From: Bacillota bacterium
GTDB lineage: Bacteria; Bacillota; UBA4882; UBA8346
Direction of reading: 5' to 3'
DNA length: 64,000 bases
Assembly (NCBI GenBank): GCA_023401925.1
Contig: JAEXDA010000044.1
Coordinates: 262,413-326,412 of the forward strand
The position numbers and the translations under genes are program-made. The number at the start of each line of letters is the position of its first letter. The stretch's first letter is position 1. The notes under the pieces are model-generated. The model saw only the letters and a list, made by a program, of their open reading frames with translations. It did not search any database and was not told the origin of the DNA. Below, one piece after another: positions 1 to 8,836 of the stretch.

Positions 1-108
1 ATCTCCGTAAGCAGGTATAGTGTAGTACATATAATAGCTGCCTTTATAAAATACCACTGCAGGATCCTTGGTAAAATTCCTACCCCTTGTATTGTCTGCA
101 TACATCAT
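1..108 (-). CDS. GH43/GH117-like glycoside hydrolase, N-terminal fragment
   Basis: This is the start of a gene running off the left edge, 36 codons long in the window. It begins with ATG-ATG after a GGGAG Shine-Dalgarno about 10 bases upstream. The peptide contains DNTRGRNFTKDPAVVFYKG followed by SYYMYYTIPAYGD. That resembles the first blade of five-bladed propeller glycosidases of the GH43/GH117 type, where 'KDPAVV..F.G.YYMYYS.PP' is a familiar opening. There is no signal peptide, so a cytoplasmic enzyme acting on imported oligosaccharides is likely. A 36-bp direct-repeat element at 257-292 lies upstream and matches the one before the ABC operon, which ties the gene to that regulon. The exact family cannot be fixed from so short a piece. 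Confidence 0.7.
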   Translation of the reverse strand, partial: MMYADNTRGRNFTKDPAVVFYKGSYYMYYTIPAYGD

Positions 109-396
109 GAATAAATTACTCCCTTCGAGCCATTCCTACAAAAATATCCTTGTAGCCACATAAAGATTTTATTATTAGCCCCTGTCACTTGCCGATCAAC
201 AGTGATTGTTCATAAATTACTTTTTTTATTATATAGCCGGCACATTAAAAAGAATATGGAATTTATTGAGTAAATCTTTGTAATTTATTGCGCAGATTCT
301 GAGCTGCAATCGAAAATGTGGTAAATACGAGTTATCTTCCGATTAAATTCGCAAATGGAATACGATATTCTAAATAAAACAGTATTTATTTACCTC
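109..396. other. Intergenic region upstream of the GH43-like gene
   Basis: This AT-rich region lies between the GH43-like start and the sensor kinase stop, both on the minus strand. Apart from the direct-repeat element at 257-292 no gene was found in it. Confidence 0.6.
257..292 (-). promoter_or_regulatory. Direct-repeat operator, copy B
   Basis: Two 14-base direct repeats (TGGAATTTATTGAG and TGTAATTTATTGCG) start 22 bases apart. The whole 36-bp element matches the element at 7595-7630 at 28 of 36 positions with identical repeat length and period. Two helical turns between direct half-sites is the usual geometry for AraC-type regulators. The adjacent YesN-like response regulator is the obvious candidate. 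The element starts about 150 bases upstream of the GH43-like start codon. Confidence 0.6.
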
Positions 397-2211
397 TTAA
401 CCATCGAATTCAACCGCTGGAATTCTGATCAATACCCTTGTCCCCCACCCTAATTTGCTTTCGATGCTTATTCCATATCGATCCCCAAATAACAGCTTTA
501 TTCTGTTGTTTATATTGACTATGCCTATGCTGGTTGACATATAGCTTTCTTCACGCATATCCTGATTGCAATTTATTAATTTGCCGTTTATAGATTCCAA
601 TTTATCCGGTTCGATGCCGCTACCGCTGTCAAATATTGAAAAACATACATCGGAGTTTTCATCAACATATCCCTTGATGGTTACTTCTCCTCCATATTGA
701 TTATTCTCAAGTCCATGATAAACAGCGTTTTCAACAATTGGCTGCAACACCATTTTGGGAGACTTCATCCCCATAAGGCATTCATCGATATCGATTTTTG
801 ATGAATATTTCCCACCATATCGGATGGTGATAATGTTTAGGTATGCTTTTATACATTCAGCCTCTTCGCGTATAAAAACAAGGTCCGCCGGTTTGACGCT
901 GTATCGGAAGATCATTGACATGCTGGTGGATATTTGGGCAATTTCCTTGATTCCATGCGCCAGTCCGATACTGCTGATACAGTTGAGAGTATTGTATAGA
1001 AAATGAGGGTTTATCTGACTCTGGAGAGCCGAATATTCGGCTCGCTTTTTTTCAAGCTCCAATGCATACATTCTGGTTTGATTCTCCAATATATTCCCGG
1101 TCATCTCCTCAATTCTATCTATCATATCGTTAATTTCCTCGGCTAAAATTCCCACTTCGTTTGTGGAGTGGATTTTCAACCTGAAATTAAGCCTTCTTTC
1201 TCCTATCTCTTTCATATCTTTTACCAATAAGGTAATGGGTTGGGTGATATTCTTAAAAAAGATCAAACCCAATCCGAACAATATGGCAATCATGAATATT
1301 ACCGATAAAACACCTACTCTCTCGATTCCATTCATATCTGTAATCAGCTCATTTACCGGAATTACACTGATAATCTTCCAGCCATCCGCCTCTTCCAGAT
1401 TTTTTTGCTGTATAATAAACTTCCTGCCTTTATATGAAACTTCTTTAACCCTGTCGGAGTTGCTTATGTTTTTTAAAGGTACGGCATCAAAGATCATCCC
1501 CTGATTTTTGTTATCATTGGATGCAATGATCCGGTTTTCATTGTCGAGGATAGCCAAGGTCGAATTAGGTGTGAGTTCCGAATTCTTAATCAGCTCCTGA
1601 ATATTTGCGGTATTGATCATGATGGTACACATACCCATTTTTTCCGCAAAGTTTTCGCCGCCCATAATTTCAATAATCGGCGCTAAATAGAAGAAGAACT
1701 TCTTCCCGGTGGTCGGATCCTTCATAACACCGGTAAACAGGGGTTTTCTGAATTTCTTGGATGTAGCGTTATACTTTTTAATTAATCCGGAATACTCTTT
1801 CGAGTTATAAATATTGCCTTCTGTGGTCGTTAGGTTGTCTACCGACCTGCCGCTGTTATCTTGAATTTGGATACTATAAATAATCGAGTTGAAAGTTTTT
1901 ACATACTCCATCAAATCCAGAATAAAAGGACCTAAAACAATATCCCGCTGGTAATTGTCGTCAGTAATGACGAATTTCTGCATGCTCCTATCCAATGTGA
2001 TTAAACTGGTGTTTGTCTTGATGTCTTTTAAAACCGAATCTATTTTCACAAAGGTCTGATCGATGATTTTTTGTTCGTACTTACTTGCTCTGTCTTTCGT
2101 CAGGTTATAGAAACTCAGCCAATAGAAGGCTTGTATCAAAATCAAAAGAAATGCTGATACAGTTATAAAGAGAATGATCTGATGTTTAAGTTTTAATCTG
2201 CCGAGTCGCAA
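397..2211 (-). CDS. YesM-family sensor histidine kinase
   Basis: A membrane sensor kinase of 604 residues for an extracytoplasmic, probably carbohydrate-derived signal. Transmembrane segments are at about 11-33 and 299-319 and enclose a large sensor region of dCache size. A HAMP domain follows (about 320-372), then a His_kinase domain with phospho-acceptor His403 in QINPHFLYNTLN. The HATPase carries N-box QPIVENAVYHG (490-500) and glycine box DSGSGI (528-533). The start is TTG, eight bases after a GGGGGG ribosome site. It lies 15 bases downstream of the response regulator gene, so the two are co-transcribed. YesM/YesN pairs normally control the neighbouring sugar ABC transporter, here the genes at 4027-7479. 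Confidence 0.93.
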   Translation of the reverse strand: MRLGRLKLKHQIILFITVSAFLLILIQAFYWLSFYNLTKDRASKYEQKIIDQTFVKIDSVLKDIKTNTSLITLDRSMQKFVITDDNYQRDIVLGPFILDLMEYVKTFNSIIYSIQIQDNSGRSVDNLTTTEGNIYNSKEYSGLIKKYNATSKKFRKPLFTGVMKDPTTGKKFFFYLAPIIEIMGGENFAEKMGMCTIMINTANIQELIKNSELTPNSTLAILDNENRIIASNDNKNQGMIFDAVPLKNISNSDRVKEVSYKGRKFIIQQKNLEEADGWKIISVIPVNELITDMNGIERVGVLSVIFMIAILFGLGLIFFKNITQPITLLVKDMKEIGERRLNFRLKIHSTNEVGILAEEINDMIDRIEEMTGNILENQTRMYALELEKKRAEYSALQSQINPHFLYNTLNCISSIGLAHGIKEIAQISTSMSMIFRYSVKPADLVFIREEAECIKAYLNIITIRYGGKYSSKIDIDECLMGMKSPKMVLQPIVENAVYHGLENNQYGGEVTIKGYVDENSDVCFSIFDSGSGIEPDKLESINGKLINCNQDMREESYMSTSIGIVNINNRIKLLFGDRYGISIESKLGWGTRVLIRIPAVEFDG

Positions 2212-2226
2212 ATTTCATCCCCCCGT

Positions 2227-3672
2227 TTATTCCTTTCTATACTTTGCAGGTGTTATTCCGCATTGTTTTTTAAACACTTTGTTAAAGTAGAAATAGTCAA
2301 CATAACCTACTTTTAATGCAATCTCTTCGATCGACAAAGTAGTATTTTTAATTAACTGGCAGGCCTTATTGATTCTAACACTTAGCACATATTCGGAGAA
2401 AGTCTTGCCCAATATCTTTTTAAATAACTTGCAACAGTAAAACTGATTTAAATAAAACCTGGCAGACAAATCTTTTAAATAGAGTTCCTGATCATAGTGT
2501 TCATCAATGTATTTTACCAGTTGTTCAAAATAATGAATGATTTCCTTCTCATTCATCGAAACGTCATACTGTTGCTCCAGCGTCATGAATACTTCCAACA
2601 AAAATGAGCAAAGCGATTCAAAATCCGCGAACCGATGGCTTAATTCGGAATAATTCAAATACTCCAAGCCGCTGCAGCAGTCTTCCTCTATATAATTGTT
2701 AATGATTGGACTGATAATCTGGTTCCATAAGTACACGACTTCGGTCATCCCCAACTGGTTTACAATAAATTCCTTTTTTAGATTTTCAAGCATACCATAA
2801 ATTTCTTCATAATTCCTTGTCTCTACGGCATTTTGCAATGCCTTGACAAGCGGTTTCACAGCTTTCGTGTTATCTTCGTAATAAAATAGGCCCCCTCTTC
2901 CGGTCACGAAGGTTTTTAAAGCTGCCATATCAGCCTCTTTGATTAGTTTCTCAGGTTTCTTAAGGGAAATTTCTTTTTTGCTACTACCGATGCTGAAGAT
3001 TCCATATTTCAAAAATTCCTTGAACATGTCGGCCCGGAAAACGATTTCCTCATCAGAATTAACGATATAGAGCATCTTTCCGGACCCAACTTTAACCCCA
3101 AGAAATTTTTCCCCATTTGTAAATCCGGATAACAATTCAGGTTTGATAATGCTGTCATTTTCAATTTTTGTGTACATAATGACCGCATACCAAAATTTTC
3201 CGGGAGATTTAAATATGTTCGAACGATAACGAGCCAGTTCTTTCTGATCATTACTAATAAGCGCTTCTAAAATAGCATTGTCGATGATCCTATTTTTCTT
3301 ATGAACATGCTGATACACTTTATCAAGCAGTTCGTCGGTTTTTTCGATATCAATGGGTTTCAAACAGTAGTCAAGGGCTCCGAATTTCAATGCTTCCTGG
3401 GCATACGAAAACTCAGCGAAACCGCTTATGATCACAAATTCAGTGTCTATACCGGCTTCTCTTGCCATACGGGTAAGATCGATACCACTGTATTTAGGCA
3501 TCCGGATATCTGTAAAAACAACATCGGGCCGGTTATTACGTATGTAATCACAGGCCTCTTCCGAATTGGTGAACTCCGCCACGATTTCAAATCCATGTAA
3601 ATTCCAATGGAAAGCATTCCTGGTTCCAACAAGCCCCCATGGTTCATCATCTACAATAATAACACTGTACAT
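2227..3672 (-). CDS. YesN-type response regulator, AraC-family output
   Basis: A 481-residue response regulator with an N-terminal receiver domain (VIIVDDE at 4-10, phospho-acceptor Asp55 in VVFTDIRMPKYSG, conserved Lys in YCLKPID). A long middle region follows, and a C-terminal AraC HTH pair at about 380-481 ends with the typical VGYVDYFYFNKVFKKQCGITPAKYR signature region. ATG follows an AGGAGGG site. It is the first gene of a regulator pair with the kinase downstream. Its likely DNA targets are the direct-repeat elements at 257-292 and 7595-7630, by inference from geometry and shared context. Confidence 0.93.
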   Translation of the reverse strand: MYSVIIVDDEPWGLVGTRNAFHWNLHGFEIVAEFTNSEEACDYIRNNRPDVVFTDIRMPKYSGIDLTRMAREAGIDTEFVIISGFAEFSYAQEALKFGALDYCLKPIDIEKTDELLDKVYQHVHKKNRIIDNAILEALISNDQKELARYRSNIFKSPGKFWYAVIMYTKIENDSIIKPELLSGFTNGEKFLGVKVGSGKMLYIVNSDEEIVFRADMFKEFLKYGIFSIGSSKKEISLKKPEKLIKEADMAALKTFVTGRGGLFYYEDNTKAVKPLVKALQNAVETRNYEEIYGMLENLKKEFIVNQLGMTEVVYLWNQIISPIINNYIEEDCCSGLEYLNYSELSHRFADFESLCSFLLEVFMTLEQQYDVSMNEKEIIHYFEQLVKYIDEHYDQELYLKDLSARFYLNQFYCCKLFKKILGKTFSEYVLSVRINKACQLIKNTTLSIEEIALKVGYVDYFYFNKVFKKQCGITPAKYRKE

Positions 3673-3727
3673 GGAAACCCTCCTAAAAATCCAATGAACA
3701 GACTAATAAAACGTTCTCTAAATAACT

Positions 3728-3743
3728 CGCGTGCGCGCACGCG
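3728..3743. repeat. 16-bp perfect GC palindrome with Z-DNA-type alternation
   Basis: CGCGTGCGCGCACGCG is a perfect palindrome, and the purine-pyrimidine alternation continues to 3746. It lies about 55 bases upstream of the response regulator ATG, in otherwise AT-rich DNA. It could be a regulator site or a supercoiling-sensitive Z-forming tract. Confidence 0.7.
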
Positions 3744-3957
3744 CACTCAATGATTGTGAACGTTTTACCTAAGTAGAGCGTATCTACCCCATTTCTGGTT
3801 GCTGTATTTATGATACGCCCTACTCATTTACCATACAGCAAATTCAAGGAAATAAAAAATAGCCATTCAACCCTAAAATTACAATAACACCGGCTGCGAT
3901 CCCGGTCAATAGAATAGAGCCTGATGAATGAGGGCTAAAAGAAAACTCAACTTGGCA

Positions 3958-3994
3958 AAGGGCTGGTAAGAATGCAATCATCTTACCAGCCCTT
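3958..3994 (-). terminator. Rho-independent terminator of the LplABC-type operon
   Basis: Perfect 14-bp arms (AAGGGCTGGTAAGA and its complement) enclose a 9-base loop, followed on the minus strand by a T-rich stretch. It sits 33 bases after the binding-protein stop and separates the abundant transporter transcript from the regulator genes. Confidence 0.85.
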
Positions 3995-4026
3995 GATGTA
4001 CAATTTTTGTATTATCGTGTTACGGA

Positions 4027-5574
4027 TTACTTTTTACGTGCATGCATAGCATCATATATTTTAATATTTTCATCCACTATCGCTTGACCACCGGCCGCCA
4101 TAAACTCCTCCACCAAACTGTCATATAGCTTATCAAATTCTGCAGGCTTACAGTATATGAGCCTAGTCATCATATCATTGGTTTTGTCACCTAGAACTTT
4201 CCCATATTTACCGTTGGCCACATTGGGAGTATCATAGAAATAGGGTTGATAGCCATCTTTCATGAATACTTTTAAGGCTTTTTCTACCAAACTTTCATAG
4301 CCCGAATACGTTGATGCTACCGCTTTCATGTTCTCGACAGGATCTCCAAGTTCAGTACCGTTTACAATGGGTGTATAGTCAAGATTGTGTGTACTGGGCA
4401 TCATTTTGTCGCCCGTCTGAGGAATAGGCTGCGGTAGTCCGTTAACAATCTTGTGGTTTACTCCTTCTACTCCATTTTGCAAATAGAATATCACCTTTGG
4501 ATCTGACATCCAGTTAAGATACTTGATCGCTAGAAGAGCGTTTTTACTGCTCTTTGGTATTATACAATATATTCCATTTGCGGCATATACTTTCTTCTTA
4601 TACTTACCTTCATAATTCTTAAATGTATCAATCGGAACAAATACAGCCTTCCGATCTTTCTGTGCCAAATTTTGAGCAATTCCAATGGATGGTCTCCATG
4701 CATAGTCCCAATTTAAGCAGAAGAAGCCGACTTTACCATTTGAAGCATCCGCATCAAGCTGTTTTCCTGTTTTATCAAGGGCAAAATCCGGACTGATTAA
4801 TTTTTCATGATAACACTTGTTGAGGAATCTTACCGCCTCTTTATTTCCAGGCTTTAGCCAACCTGCATAGGTCACTTGATTGGTAACAAAATCTTTATCC
4901 GATTCCTTCTGCCAAAAAGACTCAAACAAGTTGCCATAATTCTCTGACCAACCTTGTCCTCCCATTCCCCAAGGAATAACCGTACTTACACCACCCGGAT
5001 TTTTATCTCTGAATGCAACCAAAGTGTTATATAATTCTTTTGTAGTGGTAGGCGCCTTCATCCCAAGCTTATCCAGCCAATCTTGTCTTATGAATACTCC
5101 GGTATCCGCCAAAACTGTCCTTTTAGCCGGAATTGCCATTTGTTTTCCGTTATACTTACCCCAAACCAGGACGTCTTTACCCAGATATTTTGTAAGGTTT
5201 CTGCCATACTTTGAAAGCAAGTCATCCACCTGGTATACGCCGTCGTTTTTTACATATTTTGTTATCGTGGGTAAATCATAGGTGAAGCATATGTCCGGAG
5301 CTTCACCGGCTGCCATAAGTATATTTAATTTGTCAATCTCCTGTGACCTGAACACCGGAACGAACTCTACAGTGACATTGTTCTTTTTGCCGAAGGTATC
5401 ATTGATATACCTTGTCCAGGCGTTGTTGTTCAAGTCAGGCTGTCCCTGCACGCCCCGGTCAAACACTTCAACCCTCAACGTAACATGCGTTGCAGGCGCA
5501 CTATAGCCCACCGCACTGATAGCCAGCGTCAATCCCAACAACAGTCCTAGTGCTTTTTTAACACTGTTTTTCAT
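4027..5574 (-). CDS. Extracellular sugar-binding protein, LplA-like
   Basis: A solute-binding protein of about 515 residues for a carbohydrate ABC importer. A signal peptide is obvious (KKALGLLLGLTLAISAVGYS), with no lipobox cysteine, so it is either released or held in a periplasm. The mature part has the family-1 binding-protein pattern (VEFVPVFRSQEIDKLNILMAAGEAPD region; NGIYCIIPKSSKNALLAIKYLNWM). The start at 5574 was chosen because GGGAG lies nine bases upstream; an in-frame GTG three codons earlier overlaps the site. It is the last gene of the permease-permease-binding protein operon. The ligand is unknown; LplA/YtcQ-type proteins usually bind complex plant or host oligosaccharides. Confidence 0.9.
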   Translation of the reverse strand: MKNSVKKALGLLLGLTLAISAVGYSAPATHVTLRVEVFDRGVQGQPDLNNNAWTRYINDTFGKKNNVTVEFVPVFRSQEIDKLNILMAAGEAPDICFTYDLPTITKYVKNDGVYQVDDLLSKYGRNLTKYLGKDVLVWGKYNGKQMAIPAKRTVLADTGVFIRQDWLDKLGMKAPTTTKELYNTLVAFRDKNPGGVSTVIPWGMGGQGWSENYGNLFESFWQKESDKDFVTNQVTYAGWLKPGNKEAVRFLNKCYHEKLISPDFALDKTGKQLDADASNGKVGFFCLNWDYAWRPSIGIAQNLAQKDRKAVFVPIDTFKNYEGKYKKKVYAANGIYCIIPKSSKNALLAIKYLNWMSDPKVIFYLQNGVEGVNHKIVNGLPQPIPQTGDKMMPSTHNLDYTPIVNGTELGDPVENMKAVASTYSGYESLVEKALKVFMKDGYQPYFYDTPNVANGKYGKVLGDKTNDMMTRLIYCKPAEFDKLYDSLVEEFMAAGGQAIVDENIKIYDAMHARKK

Positions 5575-5644
5575 CCGACCCACTCCCTTTAATGATTATA
5601 TTTGTTTTTCTATCAATCCTAAAGAATACTGATTCTTTAACTAT

Positions 5645-6538
5645 CTATCCTTTTATTGCACCGGTCATAACACCTTTGACAAAATATTTCTGAAGCCAGG
5701 GGTAAACAAAAAGTATCGGAAGCGTAGCAAACATAATACTGGCGGCTTTGAGCGACTCAGGAGCTATAAAGTTACCCATGCTCCCTTCAGCCTGCTGCAC
5801 ATCCAACTGCTGATTGACATTAATCATTTGAAAAAGCTTGAGCTGTATTGGGAAAAGCTCCTTCTTGGTAATATAGAAAAGTGCGTCATTAAAACCGTTC
5901 CATCTAACGACAGCGTAGAAAAGGCTCAAGGTCGCAACGGACGGTAATGACAGTGGAAGAATTATCCGTACCAGGATTCCAACGTCACTGCATCCTTCCA
6001 GTGAGGCAGCTTCCTCCAGGCCTTCCGGAAGAGATGAAAAGAATGATTTCAGAATAATCATATTATATACGCTCATGGCTCCGGGTAAAATCAGTGCCCA
6101 CATGTTGTTTAGCAGGTGCAGTTTTTTCACCAGCATGTAATCAGGTATCAAACCTCCGCTAAAGTACATGGTAATCACCATGACAACCAAAATAACTTTT
6201 CTTCCTTTTAACCTTGTCTTGGTAAGCGGGTATGCCGCACAAATGGTCAAGAACATACAAACAGCGGTATCCAGGAAAGTAAGAAATATGGTATAAAACA
6301 TCGTATAAATCATACTCATATCATGAAAAATAGTAGAATAGGTTTCGATTGTAAAACCTACAGGTAACAGACCGACCTTTTGTGAAATAATTGCACTGTT
6401 GGAACTAAGAGAAAGAGCAATTATATAGATAAACGGAATCAGACAAGCAACTGAAACTAAGGCTATAAACAATACGATGATATAATCCGCCGCCTGGTTT
6501 TTAAGTCTGCCAGCCAATGCATTCACTCTCCTCACCAA
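5645..6538 (-). CDS. Carbohydrate ABC transporter permease, LplC/YtcP-like
   Basis: A 297-residue inner-membrane permease with six predicted membrane segments and the MalG-type EAA loop (EGLEEAASLEGCSDVGILVRIILPLSLPSVATL region, residues about 183-215). It ends with the usual VKGVMTGAIKG tail. It overlaps the 3' end of the upstream permease by seven bases, which indicates translational coupling. It forms the membrane channel with the 6532-7479 product. No ATPase gene is present, so a shared MsmX-type ATPase elsewhere must energise the system. Confidence 0.92.
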   Translation of the reverse strand: MVRRVNALAGRLKNQAADYIIVLFIALVSVACLIPFIYIIALSLSSNSAIISQKVGLLPVGFTIETYSTIFHDMSMIYTMFYTIFLTFLDTAVCMFLTICAAYPLTKTRLKGRKVILVVMVITMYFSGGLIPDYMLVKKLHLLNNMWALILPGAMSVYNMIILKSFFSSLPEGLEEAASLEGCSDVGILVRIILPLSLPSVATLSLFYAVVRWNGFNDALFYITKKELFPIQLKLFQMINVNQQLDVQQAEGSMGNFIAPESLKAASIMFATLPILFVYPWLQKYFVKGVMTGAIKG

Positions 6539-7479
6539 ATTCCTTGATCCCCGATTTTTTTCGTTAAAAAATTTGCAATCAGCAGGAAAGCCAATCCGAC
6601 AACCGACTGAAACAATCCAACCGCAGTAGCCTGTGAAAAATCATTGGATCCAAGTCCCACCCGATATACATAGGTACTGATTACATCGCAGTATTCCCTG
6701 ACAAGGGGATTTCCGATTACATATGGCCTGTCGAATCCTATGGATACCATCCTTCCAAGCTGCAGAATAAGTAAAATCGATATCATCGGCCGGATACCCG
6801 GTAAAGTAATATGCCATATTTTACGCAGCCGCCCCGCCCCATCCACAGCGGACGCTTCATACAGCTCTTTATCTATCGAAGTCATTGCAGCCAGAAACAA
6901 TATGGTTCCCCAACCTGCACTTTGCCACACACCGATACATACATACGTCACCAGCCAATGAAATTTTTCGGACAGGAATTCAACCCGGCCGATTCCTATA
7001 TTGGACAAAAAATTATTGACCATTCCTGTGGAGGAGAGGAGCAGATAAGCCATACCCCCTATAATAACCCAGGATAGAAAGTGCGGCAAATAAAGAATAG
7101 TCTGCGTTACTTTCTTGAATTTTTCGTTCCTGAGCTCATTGAGTAATATGGCAAGTATAATCGGAGCCGGAAAACCTGCAATCAGATCCAGAAAGTTCAA
7201 CACCAGAGTGTTCTTTAAAGCCCGGTAAAAATCATTTTGGTGGAATATAAATTTAAAAACATCAAGCCCCACCCAATGGCTGCCGCTAATCCCCTTGAAT
7301 ATGTCATAATCCTGAAAGGCCATCAGAATTCCATACAGTGGAGCGTATTTGAAAATTAATATATAGGCCATCGGCAGCAATAGCAAGAGATAAAGGAATT
7401 TATCCCTTTTAAGGTGAAACCAAAAACCTTTTTTATCAAAAGCGTTGCTTTTATTTTCCGTAAAGGCAGCGTTCACCAT
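6532..7479 (-). CDS. Carbohydrate ABC transporter permease, LplB-like
   Basis: First gene of the ABC operon, about 315 residues. After a short cytoplasmic N-terminus comes KFLYLLLLLPMAYILIFKYAP and five further membrane segments. The EAA loop (DKELYEASAVDGAGRLRKIWHITLPGI region) is intact. I place the start at ATG 7479 because AAGGGGGG lies seven to eight bases upstream; the in-frame TTG 17 codons earlier has no ribosome site. The upstream region carries the 7595-7630 direct repeats. LplB/LplC/LplA-type systems import oligosaccharides in Bacillota. Confidence 0.92.
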   Translation of the reverse strand: MVNAAFTENKSNAFDKKGFWFHLKRDKFLYLLLLLPMAYILIFKYAPLYGILMAFQDYDIFKGISGSHWVGLDVFKFIFHQNDFYRALKNTLVLNFLDLIAGFPAPIILAILLNELRNEKFKKVTQTILYLPHFLSWVIIGGMAYLLLSSTGMVNNFLSNIGIGRVEFLSEKFHWLVTYVCIGVWQSAGWGTILFLAAMTSIDKELYEASAVDGAGRLRKIWHITLPGIRPMISILLILQLGRMVSIGFDRPYVIGNPLVREYCDVISTYVYRVGLGSNDFSQATAVGLFQSVVGLAFLLIANFLTKKIGDQGIW

Positions 7480-7594
7480 ACTCAGTCCCCCCTTAGCGAT
7501 TCCAGACAGTGAGCGTTTATTATTCTGCAATTATTATAAGTTGGTAACCGTGAAGTTACAAATTGATTATAGACAATCGGCTTTTAAAAAAGTA

Positions 7595-7630
7595 TGTATT
7601 TTATTGAAAAAATTTTTGTATTTTATTGAA
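7595..7630 (-). promoter_or_regulatory. Direct-repeat operator, copy A
   Basis: Two identical 14-base repeats, TGTATTTTATTGAA, start 22 bases apart with the spacer AAAATTTT. The element lies about 115 bases upstream of the permease start codon, in the same orientation relative to the gene as the copy at 257-292. It is probably the binding site of the YesN-like regulator at 2227-3672. Confidence 0.65.
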
Positions 7631-7738
7631 CATGCTTCACCTTTAAATCTCGTTTTTAACTTTCGTGGCCGCTTGTTCTGTCTGCTTGTTCGTACTGATT
7701 TTATCCATTTTAACGCCACCGTCCCTTTTCAAATTTAA

Positions 7739-8011
7739 AGGAAAACAAAAAAATACGACCTTTATGTGTTTTCGGGCGAAAATGGCAGAACCGGTCGATT
7801 AATACTGAATTTAGAGCTTTTGAGGAATGGTTATTTACCGATGAGTATCGAGTTTGACAATCGCACCCGGTACTATGAGGCGCTATCGGAATACGACAAA
7901 ACCAAGGATTGTGAAAAGCTGCTGGAAATAATCTCTGATAGGCTGGTGAAACAATTCACTTCATTCATCGATTTATGTACACCGTCTCATTCTACAGCCC
8001 CGGAACCGTAA
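7739..8011 (+). pseudogene. Fic-domain remnant, C-terminal part only
   Basis: The open frame after a TAA at 7736 encodes YVFSGENGRTGRLILNLELL and then NGYLPMSIEFDNRTRYYEAL. That matches the catalytic loop and following helices of Fic AMPylation/doc-type proteins (usually HPFxxGNGRTxR). The catalytic His is replaced by Tyr and everything N-terminal is missing. It has no ribosome site and no full domain, so it is a decayed fragment. It sits beside the tRNA genes, a common landing place for mobile DNA. Confidence 0.7.
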
Positions 8012-8038
8012 AAAAAGCTCTATTTTAGGCAACAAAAA

Positions 8039-8057
8039 AAGCCTATAAAATAGGCTT
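8039..8057 (-). terminator. Terminator after the tRNA pair
   Basis: AAGCCTAT and ATAGGCTT arms with a 3-base loop are followed on the minus strand by a run of eight U, the first one or two in the stem base. The hairpin begins 11 bases after the CCA end of tRNA-Glu and should end the tRNA transcript. Confidence 0.85.
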
Positions 8058-8067
8058 CATTTCGCTT

Positions 8068-8143
8068 TGGTAGTCCTAACGAGATTCGAACTCGTGTCTC
8101 CGCCGTGAGAGGGCGATGTCCTAGGCCTCTAGACGATAGGACC
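8068..8143 (-). tRNA. tRNA-Glu (anticodon CTC)
   Basis: A 76-base cloverleaf with encoded CCA. The acceptor stem is GGTCCTA/TAGGACT with a G1-U72 wobble, and the D arm contains TCGTCTAGAGG. The anticodon loop CTCTCAC gives anticodon CTC, which reads GAG, and the T loop is GTTCGAATC. It is transcribed after tRNA-Gln, on the same strand as gltX. Confidence 0.96.
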
Positions 8144-8210
8144 AAATAAAGGATAGCTTGAAAAGGGTAAAGGGTAAAACTTTTCCCTTTTAGCTTTTCA
8201 CCTGTTGTTT

Positions 8211-8284
8211 TGGCTGGGGGGGAAGGAATCGAACCCTCACAGACAGAGTCAGAGTCTGTTGTCCTACCGTTAGACGACCCCCCA
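8211..8284 (-). tRNA. tRNA-Gln (anticodon CTG)
   Basis: A 74-base tRNA with encoded CCA. The acceptor stem TGGGGGG/CCCCCCA is perfect and the discriminator is G. Anticodon loop CTCTGAC gives CTG, which reads CAG, and the T loop GGTTCGATTC is present. It lies 67 bases upstream of tRNA-Glu and shares its terminator. In organisms lacking GlnRS this tRNA is charged first with Glu by GltX; the gltX gene is just upstream. Confidence 0.96.
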
Positions 8285-8650
8285 ACGCGCATAATATATT
8301 ATAGCAGCGATTATGAATGCAGTCAAGCAAAAGTTATATTCCAGGCCAGGAATTTTAATACCCTTTTATTTTTTGCGCCTCATTCCCATTTCTACCAGGT
8401 CGTTTAACTTTCCCATTCAAAATGGATACCGGTTGCTATACCCTGTCAACCGGTAATATCGCCACTAACTGGGGAAAAGAAACACTGAGGGGAATGAGGG
8501 GCAGGAGGTTTAAAAAAATAAAGCCACCTATTGACTTAAAAAGACTCCAAATTCTAAAAACCAGCCCCTCTCAACAAATTAACCTACTCTTCGACATTTG
8601 CTTTAGCATACACAATCTAATTTTGTTTCTTGACTTTTTCTTGTTTACAC

Positions 8651-8667
8651 ATCGTACTTAGTACGAT
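8651..8667. repeat. 8+8 bp inverted repeat
   Basis: ATCGTACT-T-AGTACGAT is a perfect inverted repeat with one central base, immediately before the 44-base direct repeats. Confidence 0.75.
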
Positions 8668-8673
8668 CCGTTC

Positions 8674-8780
8674 CTTGACTCCCGCGTATGCTTACGCAAC
8701 CCTCCGGTAGACATACTCAACCGTCGCGCACATATACTTGACTCCCGCGTATACATACGCAACCCTCCGGTAGACATACT
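8674..8780 (+). repeat. Two 44-base direct repeats, period 63
   Basis: Copies at 8674-8717 and 8737-8780 differ at only a few bases in the middle. Each starts CTTGACTCCCGCGTAT, contains a small GCGTA/TACGC hairpin and ends CCTCCGGTAGACATACT. They are too few and too irregularly built for CRISPR. They look like a dispersed intergenic repeat family. Confidence 0.8.
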
Positions 8781-8836
8781 GGACAGGTTGCGCTGGAGCC
8801 CTTTTAGAGTGTAAGAAGTTTGACTACCTTGACAGG

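Larger units (their letters stand above)
3673..4026. other. Intergenic region between ABC operon and two-component genes
   Basis: The 354 bases contain the operon terminator (3958-3994), an alternating purine-pyrimidine palindrome (3728-3743) close to the response regulator start, and no recognisable gene. The response regulator promoter should lie here. Confidence 0.6.

Noticed and set aside
8020..8292. 90-codon minus-strand frame
   Set aside because: It spans both tRNA genes; the tRNA cloverleaves explain the sequence.
8674..8780. Possible CRISPR array
   Set aside because: Only two copies, imperfect, with a 19-base gap and no cas genes in the window.
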